Of a stretch of 10,207 nucleotides of DNA, positions 1-6,651 are shown piece by piece. The notes beneath the pieces are model-generated. The model was not told the origin of the DNA, searched no databases, and was given only the letters and a program-made list of their open reading frames with translations. The stretch is from contig JAJYRV010000049.1 in the NCBI GenBank assembly GCA_021793935.1, positions 1 to 10,207 on the forward strand, in the 5' to 3' direction. A program made the translations under genes and the position numbers. The stretch comes from Actinomycetes bacterium. Its GTDB lineage: Bacteria; Actinomycetota; Actinomycetes; Actinomycetales; Beutenbergiaceae. Numbering within the stretch: the first letter of the stretch is position 1; each line of letters starts with the position of its first letter.

Positions 1-851
1 CCGGACACGACCGTGAGGTCCACCGACGCGAGCGTGGAGGTACCTTCCCGGCCTTCCTCGTCGAACGGGAACCAGAACCTGTAGGACTCAAAGGCCGGGT
101 AGTCCTCTTCTGAGTCCGATGGGACGTATGCACAGCTCTGTATGACGATGATGGTTCGATAGTCATCGCTGATGTACGGACCTGATTCTGGGGAGGAGTC
201 GTCGAGGGCGGAGAGGGGTTGTGGAGAGTAAAAGCCGAGGTTCTGCCCGACGTTCTCAATGTCTGAGGAGCGAGCAGCCTCCTCCACCTCCTGCTCAATC
301 GCCGCTTCCAGGTCCGCGAAGTACGCCTGACGAACTTCTGCCCACGTCTCGTAGCGACCTTCCGCCCAGTACTCTTGCAGGCTCTCGCCGTAACCGGTGT
401 CGGAAACCGGCGTCTCATCGCGGTACTTCTCGTCGAACTCCTCAGCAGATGCCACGTCGAAGCTTTCGAAGAACTGCTCACGGTGGCGTTCAAGGCCTGC
501 CTTACCCTCTGCTGCGGAAGGGGTGGGCTGCGCAAGGCGTTCGGCGTCTTTGCTACCGCGGGCGTAATCCACGGTGAACTCCATCGCGCAGTCTGACTCC
601 TCTAGTTCTCGCCCGTGAACTTCAAAGCCCGTAACGAGTACGGCGCCGTCGGCTTGAGCCGCCTCCTGCAATCCCGGCGGGATTTCGATCCGCCACCGTT
701 CCCGCGGCTCAACCTCGGGTAACGGGAACTCCAACACCCCATCCTGGGGAGCCCCGCCCGGCACCGGAGATACAGTTTTCTCAGCAGAACACGCTGCCAG
801 CGTGATCAATCCCGCCGCTACACCGATGGCAAATCGACCGAAAAGTTTCAT
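1..851 (-). CDS. Putative lipoprotein of unknown function, 3' end beyond the window
   Basis: An uninterrupted reading frame runs from ATG at 851-849 to the left edge, giving 283 complete codons with no stop, so the C-terminus is missing. The product begins MKLFGRFAIG and has a short basic n-region, a hydrophobic core and a lipobox LAAC at residues 18-21. Cys21 is the expected lipidated residue, so the mature protein should be anchored on the outer face of the membrane. The mature part is acidic, with a charged, probably helical stretch around residues 105-200. Besides Cys21 it has two visible cysteines, Cys88 and Cys240, which could form a disulfide. AGGTGA at 861-856 is a suitable ribosome binding site 4 nt from the ATG. 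I recognise no domain. It is divergent from the exporter operon and could share control with it, but no functional link is visible. The gene and its lipoprotein nature are well supported; its function is unknown. Confidence 0.85.
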   Translation of the reverse strand, partial: MKLFGRFAIGVAAGLITLAACSAEKTVSPVPGGAPQDGVLEFPLPEVEPRERWRIEIPPGLQEAAQADGAVLVTGFEVHGRELEESDCAMEFTVDYARGSKDAERLAQPTPSAAEGKAGLERHREQFFESFDVASAEEFDEKYRDETPVSDTGYGESLQEYWAEGRYETWAEVRQAYFADLEAAIEQEVEEAARSSDIENVGQNLGFYSPQPLSALDDSSPESGPYISDDYRTIIVIQSCAYVPSDSEEDYPAFESYRFWFPFDEEGREGTSTLASVDLTVVS

Positions 852-882
852 TCCCTCACCTAGTACTACGACGCAACCATGC

Positions 883-891
883 ACCCTAGCA
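883..891 (-). promoter_or_regulatory. Extended -10 promoter element for the left-edge lipoprotein gene
   Basis: On the minus strand the bases read TGCTAGGGT, a TGn-extended -10 of TAnnnT form. Transcription would start near 876, leaving a leader of about 25 nt that contains the ribosome binding site. No good -35 is visible, which fits an extended -10 promoter. The leader also holds the perfect 8-bp palindrome TAGTACTA at 861-868, which may be chance. Confidence 0.4.
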
Positions 892-911
892 AACGCCGCT
901 GCCGCCCCGAG

Positions 912-939
912 GGAAACGATCTGAAACCGATATGAAACT
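912..939 (+). promoter_or_regulatory. Three helically phased GAAAC direct repeats, candidate activator site
   Basis: The heptamers GGAAACG (912-918), TGAAACC (922-928) and TGAAACT (933-939) repeat on the same strand and the same helical face, with 10- and 11-bp periods. The last two are 7-bp units separated by 4 bp. That is the geometry known for SARP-family activators, which bind heptameric direct repeats 11 bp apart just upstream of the -10. The last repeat ends 9 bp before the putative -10 at 949-954. A BTAD/winged-helix regulator is encoded next to this operon. The repeats are seen directly; the binding protein is inferred. Confidence 0.45.
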
Positions 940-948
940 AGGCGTCGC

Positions 949-954
949 CACAGT
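949..954 (+). promoter_or_regulatory. Putative weak -10 element of the exporter operon
   Basis: CACAGT keeps the key A at position 2 and T at position 6 of a -10 hexamer. It lies 6 nt upstream of the ATG at 961, so the mRNA could begin at the start codon. No Shine-Dalgarno sequence precedes this ATG. A poor -10 with no clear -35 would fit an activator-dependent promoter. Confidence 0.35.
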
Positions 955-960
955 AGCGGT

Positions 961-1953
961 ATGCGAATACATCCTGAGTGCCCCGCGATCCTCGCTCGTG
1001 GGCTGACAAAAGACTTCCCCGGCGTACGCGCCGTTGACCGGGTGGATCTACAAGTGAACCCGGGCGAGGTGTTCGGCGTGCTCGGCCCTAACGGGGCGGG
1101 TAAGACGACGATGTTGCGCATGCTCGCAACTCTGGAATCGATCACCAGTGGTACCGCAGAGATCTTCGGAGTGGATGCCGCGCGCGATCCTCAACAGGCG
1201 CGGCACCTCATCGGTGTCACGGGCCAATTCGCCGCCGTCGATAACGGCCTGACTGCCCGGGAGAACCTCAGCCTGTTTGGCCGACTGCACGGTCTACCAC
1301 GGCGCGAGGTCCGCCAAGTATCGACGCAACTCTTGGAAGAATTCTCCCTCGCCGACTCCGCTCATCGGAAGGTGGCCGAGTTCTCGGGCGGGATGCGGCG
1401 CCGGCTGGATCTCGCGGTGAGCCTAATTTCCTCCCCACCCCTGATCTTCCTCGATGAACCAACAACTGGGCTCGATCCCCGGACGCGCAACCAGATGTGG
1501 AGCACCGTGCGCGGCCTGGTAGAGGGCGGCCGCACTGTCATGCTCACGACCCAGTATCTGGAAGAGGCCGATCAGCTCGCCGATCGGATCGCGGTCATTG
1601 ATCGCGGGCGTCTCGTTGCGGTGGGCACACCTCGAGAACTCAAAGCCCGGGTGGGAGGGTACCGGCTCCGACTCGAACTCACCGAGCGGTCAGGGACGGA
1701 AGCCGTAGTGAATGAGCTCCAGCGAATCATTCCACGAAGCCAGATCCACACCGACCCTGGAGAGATTTCCTGCCCACTGAGCCATCCCGGCGAAGCAGCC
1801 GGGATCCTTTCGGCACTGTACCGCCAAGGTACAGCGTTGGAATCCGTCACCGTCTCAGAGCCGAGCTTGGACGAGGTGTTCTTTGCCCTTACCGGACACG
1901 ACGCTCCTTCCGAGCAGTCGTCGGCCCGCGATTCTCAGGAGGTGGGAGTATGA
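961..1953 (+). CDS. Daunorubicin-resistance-type ABC transporter ATP-binding protein
   Basis: This 330-residue cytoplasmic ATPase would power the membrane permease encoded immediately downstream, exporting a hydrophobic drug or metabolite. Visible motifs are Walker A GPNGAGKTT (42-50), Q-loop Gln89, signature SGGMR (142-146), Walker B LIFLDE (161-166) and a D-loop GLDP. The H-loop position carries Gln198 in LTTQYLEEAD instead of histidine, as is usual for the DrrA family. Residues from about 230 form the DrrA-type C-terminal extension. The ATG at 961 is the only possible start, because an in-frame TGA lies at 922-924 with no ATG, GTG or TTG between. There is no ribosome binding site, so translation may be leaderless. 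The stop overlaps the permease start by 4 nt (ATGA). The substrate cannot be inferred from sequence; the family call is secure. Confidence 0.95.
   Translation: MRIHPECPAILARGLTKDFPGVRAVDRVDLQVNPGEVFGVLGPNGAGKTTMLRMLATLESITSGTAEIFGVDAARDPQQARHLIGVTGQFAAVDNGLTARENLSLFGRLHGLPRREVRQVSTQLLEEFSLADSAHRKVAEFSGGMRRRLDLAVSLISSPPLIFLDEPTTGLDPRTRNQMWSTVRGLVEGGRTVMLTTQYLEEADQLADRIAVIDRGRLVAVGTPRELKARVGGYRLRLELTERSGTEAVVNELQRIIPRSQIHTDPGEISCPLSHPGEAAGILSALYRQGTALESVTVSEPSLDEVFFALTGHDAPSEQSSARDSQEVGV
1937..1943 (+). promoter_or_regulatory. Strong ribosome binding site for the exporter permease
   Basis: AGGAGGT lies inside the 3' end of the ATPase gene, 6 nt before the ATG at 1950. It supports that start over the nearby in-frame ATG at 1956. 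With the ATGA overlap it points to translational coupling of the two subunits. Confidence 0.8.
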
Positions 1954-2744
1954 CCATGACTCCAGCGAAAGCCGGTCCCGGAGCCTCCCGAGGCACGCGG
2001 AAATTCGTGGCTGAGTGCGGCGCCCTCGCATGGCGGGCGATCTTGAAAATGTGGCGCACCCCGGAGCAATTCGCAGACGTGCTGCTGCAACCGATCCTGT
2101 TCACCGCGATGTTCGGCTATCTCCTGGGCGGGGCAGTCGCGGGCAGTGTGAAGGACTACCTGCCCACGCTAGTGCCGGGAGTGCTGGTGATGAGCGCGCT
2201 CACCGCATCGATGGCCACGGGGATGCAGCTGCGCGAGGACATGGACTTCGGCGTATACGAGCGATTCCGAGCGTTACCGATCTCCCGAGTCGCCCCGATC
2301 GCCGGCCCCATGCTCGCGGACCTCGCGCGCTACGCGATCGCCGGTGTCATCACCTTCGGCGTCGGCATGGCGATGGGGTACCGGCCCGACATGGCGGGAG
2401 CGGCCGCGAGCCTCGCCCTCGTGGTGTTCGCAGGTTGGGCACTTGCCTGGCCATTCGCACTCCTTGGCGCGGTCGCACGCTCAACCCAAGCCGTGCAAGC
2501 GCTCTCCATGCTCCTCATGCTCCCCCTGACCTTCCTTTCCAACGCATTCGTGCCGGTGGAAACGTTACCCAGGTGGCTCCAGGTTTTCGTAGACATCAAC
2601 CCGGTTTCTCACGTCGTCACCGGAGTGCGTGACCTCGCTCATCATGGACAGGTGAGCAGCTCGGTGTGGTGGGCTCTCGCCGGCGGTCTCGCGATCGTCG
2701 TCATTACCGCTCCTCTCGTTGTCCGCCGGGCCGCGCGCCGCTAG
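1950..2744 (+). CDS. ABC-2 type exporter permease, DrrB-like
   Basis: This 264-residue integral membrane protein is the partner of the upstream ATPase. The N-terminal roughly 40 residues are cytoplasmic and include an amphipathic, aromatic stretch (ALAWRAILKMWRTPEQ). Six hydrophobic segments follow, at roughly residues 46-62, 72-90, 123-143, 150-172, 180-198 and 238-258. Family landmarks are the cytoplasmic loop ERFRALPISR after the second segment, which probably contacts the ATPase, and NPVSHVVTGVRDL before the last segment. Length and topology match DrrB-type ABC-2 permeases. The tail is basic (RRAARR), consistent with a cytoplasmic C-terminus. Its last 41 bp overlap the convergent regulator gene, so there is no room for a terminator between them. 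The transported substrate is unknown. Confidence 0.93.
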   Translation: MTMTPAKAGPGASRGTRKFVAECGALAWRAILKMWRTPEQFADVLLQPILFTAMFGYLLGGAVAGSVKDYLPTLVPGVLVMSALTASMATGMQLREDMDFGVYERFRALPISRVAPIAGPMLADLARYAIAGVITFGVGMAMGYRPDMAGAAASLALVVFAGWALAWPFALLGAVARSTQAVQALSMLLMLPLTFLSNAFVPVETLPRWLQVFVDINPVSHVVTGVRDLAHHGQVSSSVWWALAGGLAIVVITAPLVVRRAARR

Positions 2745-5700
2745 ATGCAAGGGAATCGAGCAGCTTTCGAATCTGCGAGATCGGGTCCGGCTCCGACTCG
2801 GCGCTGCGGGAGTCGAAATCGGCGCACTCCAACCGGTCGGCCAGGTGCGCGGGCGCGAGGCTGGGCAGAGTCCGGTTGTAACCGGCGCGGAGGGCGACCG
2901 TGAGGGCGCGGCCGGCGAACGAGTCGGACACCCTCTCCCGCACGTGCCCCCACAGGGCAACGGCATAAAGTGCGGCCCCCAGCACGGGGAGGTCGTAGTG
3001 GCTCTTGCCGCCCTCACAGGCCCGGGGCGCGAGGGCGAGGAGATGTTCCCAATACTCCTCGCCCTCGTCCGGGCAGTAAATGGCGGTTTGCGCGACTGCT
3101 ACAGCGCAACTCACAAGTAGCCAGGGATTGGAATCCTCGTTGGCACTCGCGATTCGGGTGCGTGCAGCGGCGATCGCCGCGCGCAGTGACCGGTGTGCAG
3201 CGGCCGTCTCACCGAGCCGGAACTGCGCTTCACTCAGGGCGAGCAGCGGGAACATCGTTGGCAGTGGCATTCCGTCGATCGCGGGAGTGAGGGTGCGAAG
3301 AAGTCGCTGCAGTTCCATTTCTGCGTACGCGTCCTCGCCGCGGAAGAGCGCTGCGACGGCGCGGATGACCTCCAGCTGTAAGGAGTCCGCTGCGGAACCA
3401 AAACGCTGAACGTCAGGTAAGGCACGTTGCGCGTGCGCATCGGCGAGGTCGTATTCGCCGAGCTGAATATGCAAGCTCGCGAGCAAGGAACGCAGCAAGC
3501 TGCGAGGCCAAGGAGGATCTTCCGGCGTAAGGCGAGCAAGAGCTGTGCGCACGATGCCTGCCGCGCGCACTGGGGCGCCGGAATTCTCGATGCTCAGCGC
3601 AGCCATCGCTGCGGCTAACGCGGCGATGAGCCGGTCCTCACTGCCCAGGAGATCGAGGAGGGCCTCGGGCGCGGGTGAAGTCCGGATCCTGCTGGTGAGC
3701 GAGGAGAACGCCGCCCAGAGCGGTGCCGGTGCGACGAGGTTCGCTCCGGCGAGTTCCTCCCACGCGCGCGTGGACGCGGGGTGCGGGGAGGACCACGGGA
3801 CCATCGCGTCGAACAGGAGCAACGCCGATAACCCGATCCACGCGTGCACGCGAGCCGCTTCCGGAATCTTTGAAGATCGGGAGAGGAAATCCTCGGTTTC
3901 GGCAAGCAGCGAAAGTAGACGCACTTGTTCGGTGCGGATCGTCCACGCGCCGGTGAGGACGGCGAGGATCGCGAAGCCATTTTCTCCATCGGCGACCGCA
4001 AACGCGGATCGCAGCGCAGTGAGAAGGTGTGGCTCCTCTCGCCCGATCCATGTGAGAGAGCGCAGTTGTTCGGGGCCGAAGAGGGTCGCCGCTGCCGGCT
4101 GACACTTCCGGCCCGCCCACGCGCGCAGGTTCCCGAGCGCCTGCTCCCGGTCTCCGGCGAGGTCTAGCTTGGCTTCCGCAAACTGCCGGATTGTGTGCAG
4201 CATTGAAAAACGAACTTCGGGCCGCCCATCGACGGCGATCTCGACTACCTGCAGTAGCGAGTGCTCAACAAGCTCATCGAGCCCGCTACCTGCAACGTCC
4301 TCGCCCGCCTCGCGGGAGAAATCCCCGGAGAAGACAGTAGCGAAACCCAGCGTACGGCGAGCGGAAGGAGACAGGAGACGCCAGGACCACTCGATAACAT
4401 TCGTGAGGCCGTGATGCCGGTGGGGCATAACCACGGCGGAGTTCGGCGCGCTCGCCACGTGCCTGCCCAGGTCGTTGAGAATCTCCGGCAGGCTCATTGT
4501 GCGAATCCGGGCGGCCGCCAACTCCACCGCGAGGGCAAGCCCGTCGACCTGGGCGACGAGTTCATCGACGAGCTCCCTTTCGAGTTCCGCGCTGCCGCGG
4601 ACGGCGCTGGCGCGCTGGAGGAATAGGTCGCGCCCCGCCCTGACCGACAGCGGTGGGAGCTCATAAACCGTTTCGCCTGGGATCGCCAGCGGTGCCCGCG
4701 AGGTGGCGAGCACGGTGAGTTCGGGGCATTGGGAGAGCAGGAACCCGAGTAGCTCGGCGCACTCAGCTCGTACGTGCTCACAGTTATCGACGATGAGCAG
4801 CGTTGGCGGCCCGTGTAGGCGTTGGGCGATCTGGGATTCCACGGGCGTCCGAGGATCGGGCCGCAGGTCCACGGCAGCTGCGGCCACCTGAACTACTTCG
4901 CCGGAGTTCACAGCGCCAAGTTCGACCATCCGCACCACCGGCGCTGAGGAGAGAACGCCGAGTTCGTGGGCGAGCCGGGTTTTACCCACCCCGCCCGGGC
5001 CTGTGAGGGTCACGAGGCGGTGGGCACGAAGTAGGCTCGTGGCTGCCTCGAGATCATCGTGGCGTCCGACGAGCGGGGTGATCGAGTGGCGCACGCCCAC
5101 CCGAACGGGGGTGTCCGCAGCGAGGATCTCCGCGTGTGCACGCGCGAGTTCCGGGCCGGGGTCTGCCCCGAGCGAGTCGCGGAGGTGCGCGCGTAACTCC
5201 GCGAACGATTCCAGCGCTGCTGCCGGACCACGTGAGTCGGCGATGCTTCGAAGGAACGCCGCCGCAGCCTCATCGTCACCGGGTGAAGAGGCAACCACCT
5301 TCTGCAATGCGGGCAATGCCGATGCCCCCTGGCCAGCTCGCGATAGCGCGAGGGCGTTGAGGCGAAGCGCTTCGGGGTCGTGCCCGATCGCCAGCGCGGC
5401 CTCGGCAAGAGCGATGACCTCCTGGTCCGCCCCTTTGGAATAGGCAGCGCGGGCGCGTTCAAGCAGGTCGCTCGCCGCGTAGACGTCAACCTGCTTCCGA
5501 TCGATGAGGAGCGCGTATCCGCTCGCGGTGCGGGTAATGAGGTCCGCTCGTGTTGCCCGGCGGGCCCGAGCCACGAGCACCTGCAAGGCTTTCCGGGGAT
5601 GCGCGGGTCGGGTCTCCTCCCAGATCGCGGCGATGAGATCAGTTTCGCTCGCACCGCGGGGGCCCGCCTCGACGAGGGCGCGTAGGAGGGCATGGACGCG

Positions 5701-5763
5701 CTTACCCGGCAGCGGGGTATCGTGCCAGGCAACGTCGCCGAGGACTCGCAGTGCAAACTTCAC
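2704..5763 (-). CDS. BTAD/NB-ARC (AfsR/SARP-like) transcriptional regulator
   Basis: This is a predicted 1019-residue cytoplasmic, nucleotide-switched transcription factor. Residues 1-86 resemble an OmpR-type winged helix (MKFALRVLGDV to SGYALL). Residues about 93-217 form a helical BTAD domain ending LGADPGPELARAHAEIL. An NB-ARC/STAND ATPase follows: Walker A GPGGVGKT (255-262), Walker B LLIVDN (322-327), sensor ATSR (353-356), GLALAVELAAAR (408-419), WSWRLLSP (459-466) and MLHTIRQFA (520-528). The remaining roughly 490 residues are alanine/leucine-rich helices of TPR type, probably the signal-binding part. I chose GTG at 5763 because TACAAT lies 6 nt upstream and the protein then starts where the family does. 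A longer start, GTG at 5808, has AGGAAGG 8 nt upstream and would add 15 residues. The gene ends 41 bp inside the convergent permease gene, making that exporter a likely target. The family is certain; the target is inferred. Confidence 0.92.
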   Translation of the reverse strand: MKFALRVLGDVAWHDTPLPGKRVHALLRALVEAGPRGASETDLIAAIWEETRPAHPRKALQVLVARARRATRADLITRTASGYALLIDRKQVDVYAASDLLERARAAYSKGADQEVIALAEAALAIGHDPEALRLNALALSRAGQGASALPALQKVVASSPGDDEAAAAFLRSIADSRGPAAALESFAELRAHLRDSLGADPGPELARAHAEILAADTPVRVGVRHSITPLVGRHDDLEAATSLLRAHRLVTLTGPGGVGKTRLAHELGVLSSAPVVRMVELGAVNSGEVVQVAAAAVDLRPDPRTPVESQIAQRLHGPPTLLIVDNCEHVRAECAELLGFLLSQCPELTVLATSRAPLAIPGETVYELPPLSVRAGRDLFLQRASAVRGSAELERELVDELVAQVDGLALAVELAAARIRTMSLPEILNDLGRHVASAPNSAVVMPHRHHGLTNVIEWSWRLLSPSARRTLGFATVFSGDFSREAGEDVAGSGLDELVEHSLLQVVEIAVDGRPEVRFSMLHTIRQFAEAKLDLAGDREQALGNLRAWAGRKCQPAAATLFGPEQLRSLTWIGREEPHLLTALRSAFAVADGENGFAILAVLTGAWTIRTEQVRLLSLLAETEDFLSRSSKIPEAARVHAWIGLSALLLFDAMVPWSSPHPASTRAWEELAGANLVAPAPLWAAFSSLTSRIRTSPAPEALLDLLGSEDRLIAALAAAMAALSIENSGAPVRAAGIVRTALARLTPEDPPWPRSLLRSLLASLHIQLGEYDLADAHAQRALPDVQRFGSAADSLQLEVIRAVAALFRGEDAYAEMELQRLLRTLTPAIDGMPLPTMFPLLALSEAQFRLGETAAAHRSLRAAIAAARTRIASANEDSNPWLLVSCAVAVAQTAIYCPDEGEEYWEHLLALAPRACEGGKSHYDLPVLGAALYAVALWGHVRERVSDSFAGRALTVALRAGYNRTLPSLAPAHLADRLECADFDSRSAESEPDPISQIRKLLDSLASSGARPGGQREER

Positions 5764-5769
5764 CCCAGC

Positions 5770-5775
5770 ATTGTA
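5770..5775 (-). promoter_or_regulatory. -10 element for leaderless transcription of the BTAD regulator
   Basis: The minus strand reads TACAAT, 5 of 6 matches to the consensus, followed by six bases and then GTG at 5763. Transcription would begin at the start codon. No good -35 is present 17-18 bp upstream, so the promoter may need help from another protein. Confidence 0.5.
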
Positions 5776-5798
5776 GGAAACCGGGAGGGTCCAGCTGC

Positions 5799-5818
5799 GG
5801 CGGGCCACTTTACCCGCC
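5799..5818. promoter_or_regulatory. Inverted repeat upstream of the BTAD regulator, candidate operator
   Basis: GGCGGG (5799-5804) and CCCGCC (5813-5818) form a perfect 6-bp inverted repeat around an 8-bp AT-richer centre. It covers about -36 to -55 relative to the predicted start at 5763, where a regulator would act. Such a repeat can occur by chance in GC-rich DNA. Confidence 0.25.
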
Positions 5819-5863
5819 TTCCTGCGACAATGCCTAGGGGTGGTTTGAAAGCTGCAGCGCGCG

Positions 5864-5869
5864 TAATGT
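5864..5869 (+). promoter_or_regulatory. Possible -10 element for the PepSY-like lipoprotein
   Basis: TAATGT has the A2 and T6 of a -10 hexamer and would place the RNA start near 5876, about 38 nt before the gene. TTGAAA at 5845-5850 is only 13 bp upstream, too close for a normal -35, so the assignment is weak. Confidence 0.25.
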
Positions 5870-5902
5870 CACCTTCATCTTCGAAACCGGTCGGATCCCG
5901 TC

Positions 5903-5910
5903 AGGGAGGA
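5903..5910 (+). promoter_or_regulatory. Ribosome binding site deciding the PepSY lipoprotein start
   Basis: AGGGAGGA sits directly before two consecutive ATG codons, at 5911 and 5914. Its GGAGG core is 1 nt from the first and 4 nt from the second, which favours 5914 as the start. Confidence 0.65.
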
Positions 5911-5913
5911 ATG

Positions 5914-6564
5914 ATGAAACGCCATACTGCCGCCATTGCAGCGGCCACGCTGCTGGCAGCTGGAGTGCTCGCGAGCTGCTCCGACGACGCCGATGAACTC
6001 ATCCCCCGAGGGGAGACGGTGACCGACAATCCCGAGTTCCCGGGCGGGCACGGCCCTGACGAGAGTGAATCGGATGACGGTGAGCCGGAGGAAACCGAGA
6101 CGGAAGGGACTGAAGCGGCCTACCCCGAAACGGCGGATCTACGGGAGGTGGAGCTGCCCGTCTCCGCCAATGACGCCGTCGAGACTGCGAACGGAGAAGC
6201 CGCTGCGGGCTTCTTATATTCGATCGAATTGGACTATTCAGACTCGAACTCCACCTGGGTGTATGAGGTGAAGATCCTCGATGGAAACACGAAACACGAG
6301 GTGGAGATCGACGCGGTGAGCGGCGATGTCATCGATTCCGAAACCGACTCCACCGATGATGAGGAACAGGAGATCGTCCTCGGTGACCCGATGGAGTTCT
6401 CCGAGGCCCTCGAGCTCGCGACGAACGAAGTGAACGAGCCGCTGCGCGGGTGGAAATATGAACACGACGACGGCCGGCTCACCTATGAATTCGACTTCGG
6501 ACCGCCACGGGACACCGTGGAAATCGGCGTGGACGCGGAAACGGGAGAAACGTTCCGCGGGTAG
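5914..6564 (+). CDS. Acidic PepSY-like domain lipoprotein
   Basis: This is a predicted 216-residue exported lipoprotein. MKRH is followed by a hydrophobic core and lipobox LASC (19-22), with Cys22 lipidated. Residues 23-75 are a flexible, very acidic linker dominated by Glu, Asp and Thr. Two PepSY-like units follow: residues about 79-141 ending EVEIDAVSGDVID, and about 153-216 ending TVEIGVDAETGETFRG. Each has a predicted helix, strands and the terminal (E)V.ID..(T/S)G signature. PepSY units occur in inhibitory propeptides of proteases and in many small extracytoplasmic proteins of unknown role. The acidic linker could keep the domain clear of the membrane or bind cations. The gene is divergent from the BTAD regulator and precedes a peptidase gene that has its own promoter. 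That peptidase lacks a signal peptide, so direct inhibition of it is unlikely. The stop codon lies in a hairpin. Confidence 0.85.
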   Translation: MKRHTAAIAAATLLAAGVLASCSDDADELIPRGETVTDNPEFPGGHGPDESESDDGEPEETETEGTEAAYPETADLREVELPVSANDAVETANGEAAAGFLYSIELDYSDSNSTWVYEVKILDGNTKHEVEIDAVSGDVIDSETDSTDDEEQEIVLGDPMEFSEALELATNEVNEPLRGWKYEHDDGRLTYEFDFGPPRDTVEIGVDAETGETFRG

Positions 6565-6579
6565 TCCACCTAGCCGCGG
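6555..6579 (+). terminator. Hairpin spanning the PepSY gene stop codon, possible terminator
   Basis: CCGCGG (6555-6560) can pair with CCGCGG (6574-6579). After one G-G mismatch, TAG (6562-6564, the stop codon) pairs with CTA (6570-6572), closing the 5-nt loop TCCAC. The result is nine pairs, mostly GC. No U-tract follows, so it is at best a U-less intrinsic terminator or a 3'-end stabiliser. Confidence 0.4.
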
Positions 6580-6639
6580 ATAGCAGCCGGGTGCGGGGCA
6601 GCAACCGGGTCAGGTCTCGGCCTTGCGCGCTCGCGTCGC

Positions 6640-6645
6640 TAGGCT
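6640..6645 (+). promoter_or_regulatory. -10 element for leaderless transcription of the S9 peptidase
   Basis: TAGGCT matches TAnnnT and is followed by six bases and the ATG at 6652. No Shine-Dalgarno lies upstream of that ATG. Transcription is therefore expected to start at or next to the start codon. No convincing -35 is seen. Confidence 0.6.
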
Positions 6646-6651
6646 GGTCTA

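Noticed and set aside
1553..1555. Gln198 at the H-loop of the ABC ATPase, which might suggest a degenerate ATPase
   Set aside because: The LTTQYLEEAD form is normal for DrrA-type ATPases, and all other nucleotide-binding motifs are intact.
2015..2632. Second plus-strand frame of about 205 codons inside the permease gene
   Set aside because: It is rich in Arg, His, Gly and Ala with no hydrophobic segments, whereas the overlapping frame encodes a well-formed six-segment permease with a strong ribosome binding site.
5777..5890. GAAACCGG repeated at 5777-5784 and 5883-5890 in the divergent region, resembling the unit at 923-930
   Set aside because: The two copies are 106 bp apart, not phased with a promoter, and the same core occurs within coding sequence elsewhere in the window, so a shared operator is not supported on its own.
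6583..6610. Imperfect direct repeat (GCAGCCGGGT and GCAGCAACCGGGT) before the S9 peptidase gene
   Set aside because: Only two short, imperfect, GC-rich copies; no promoter geometry or mobile-element context.
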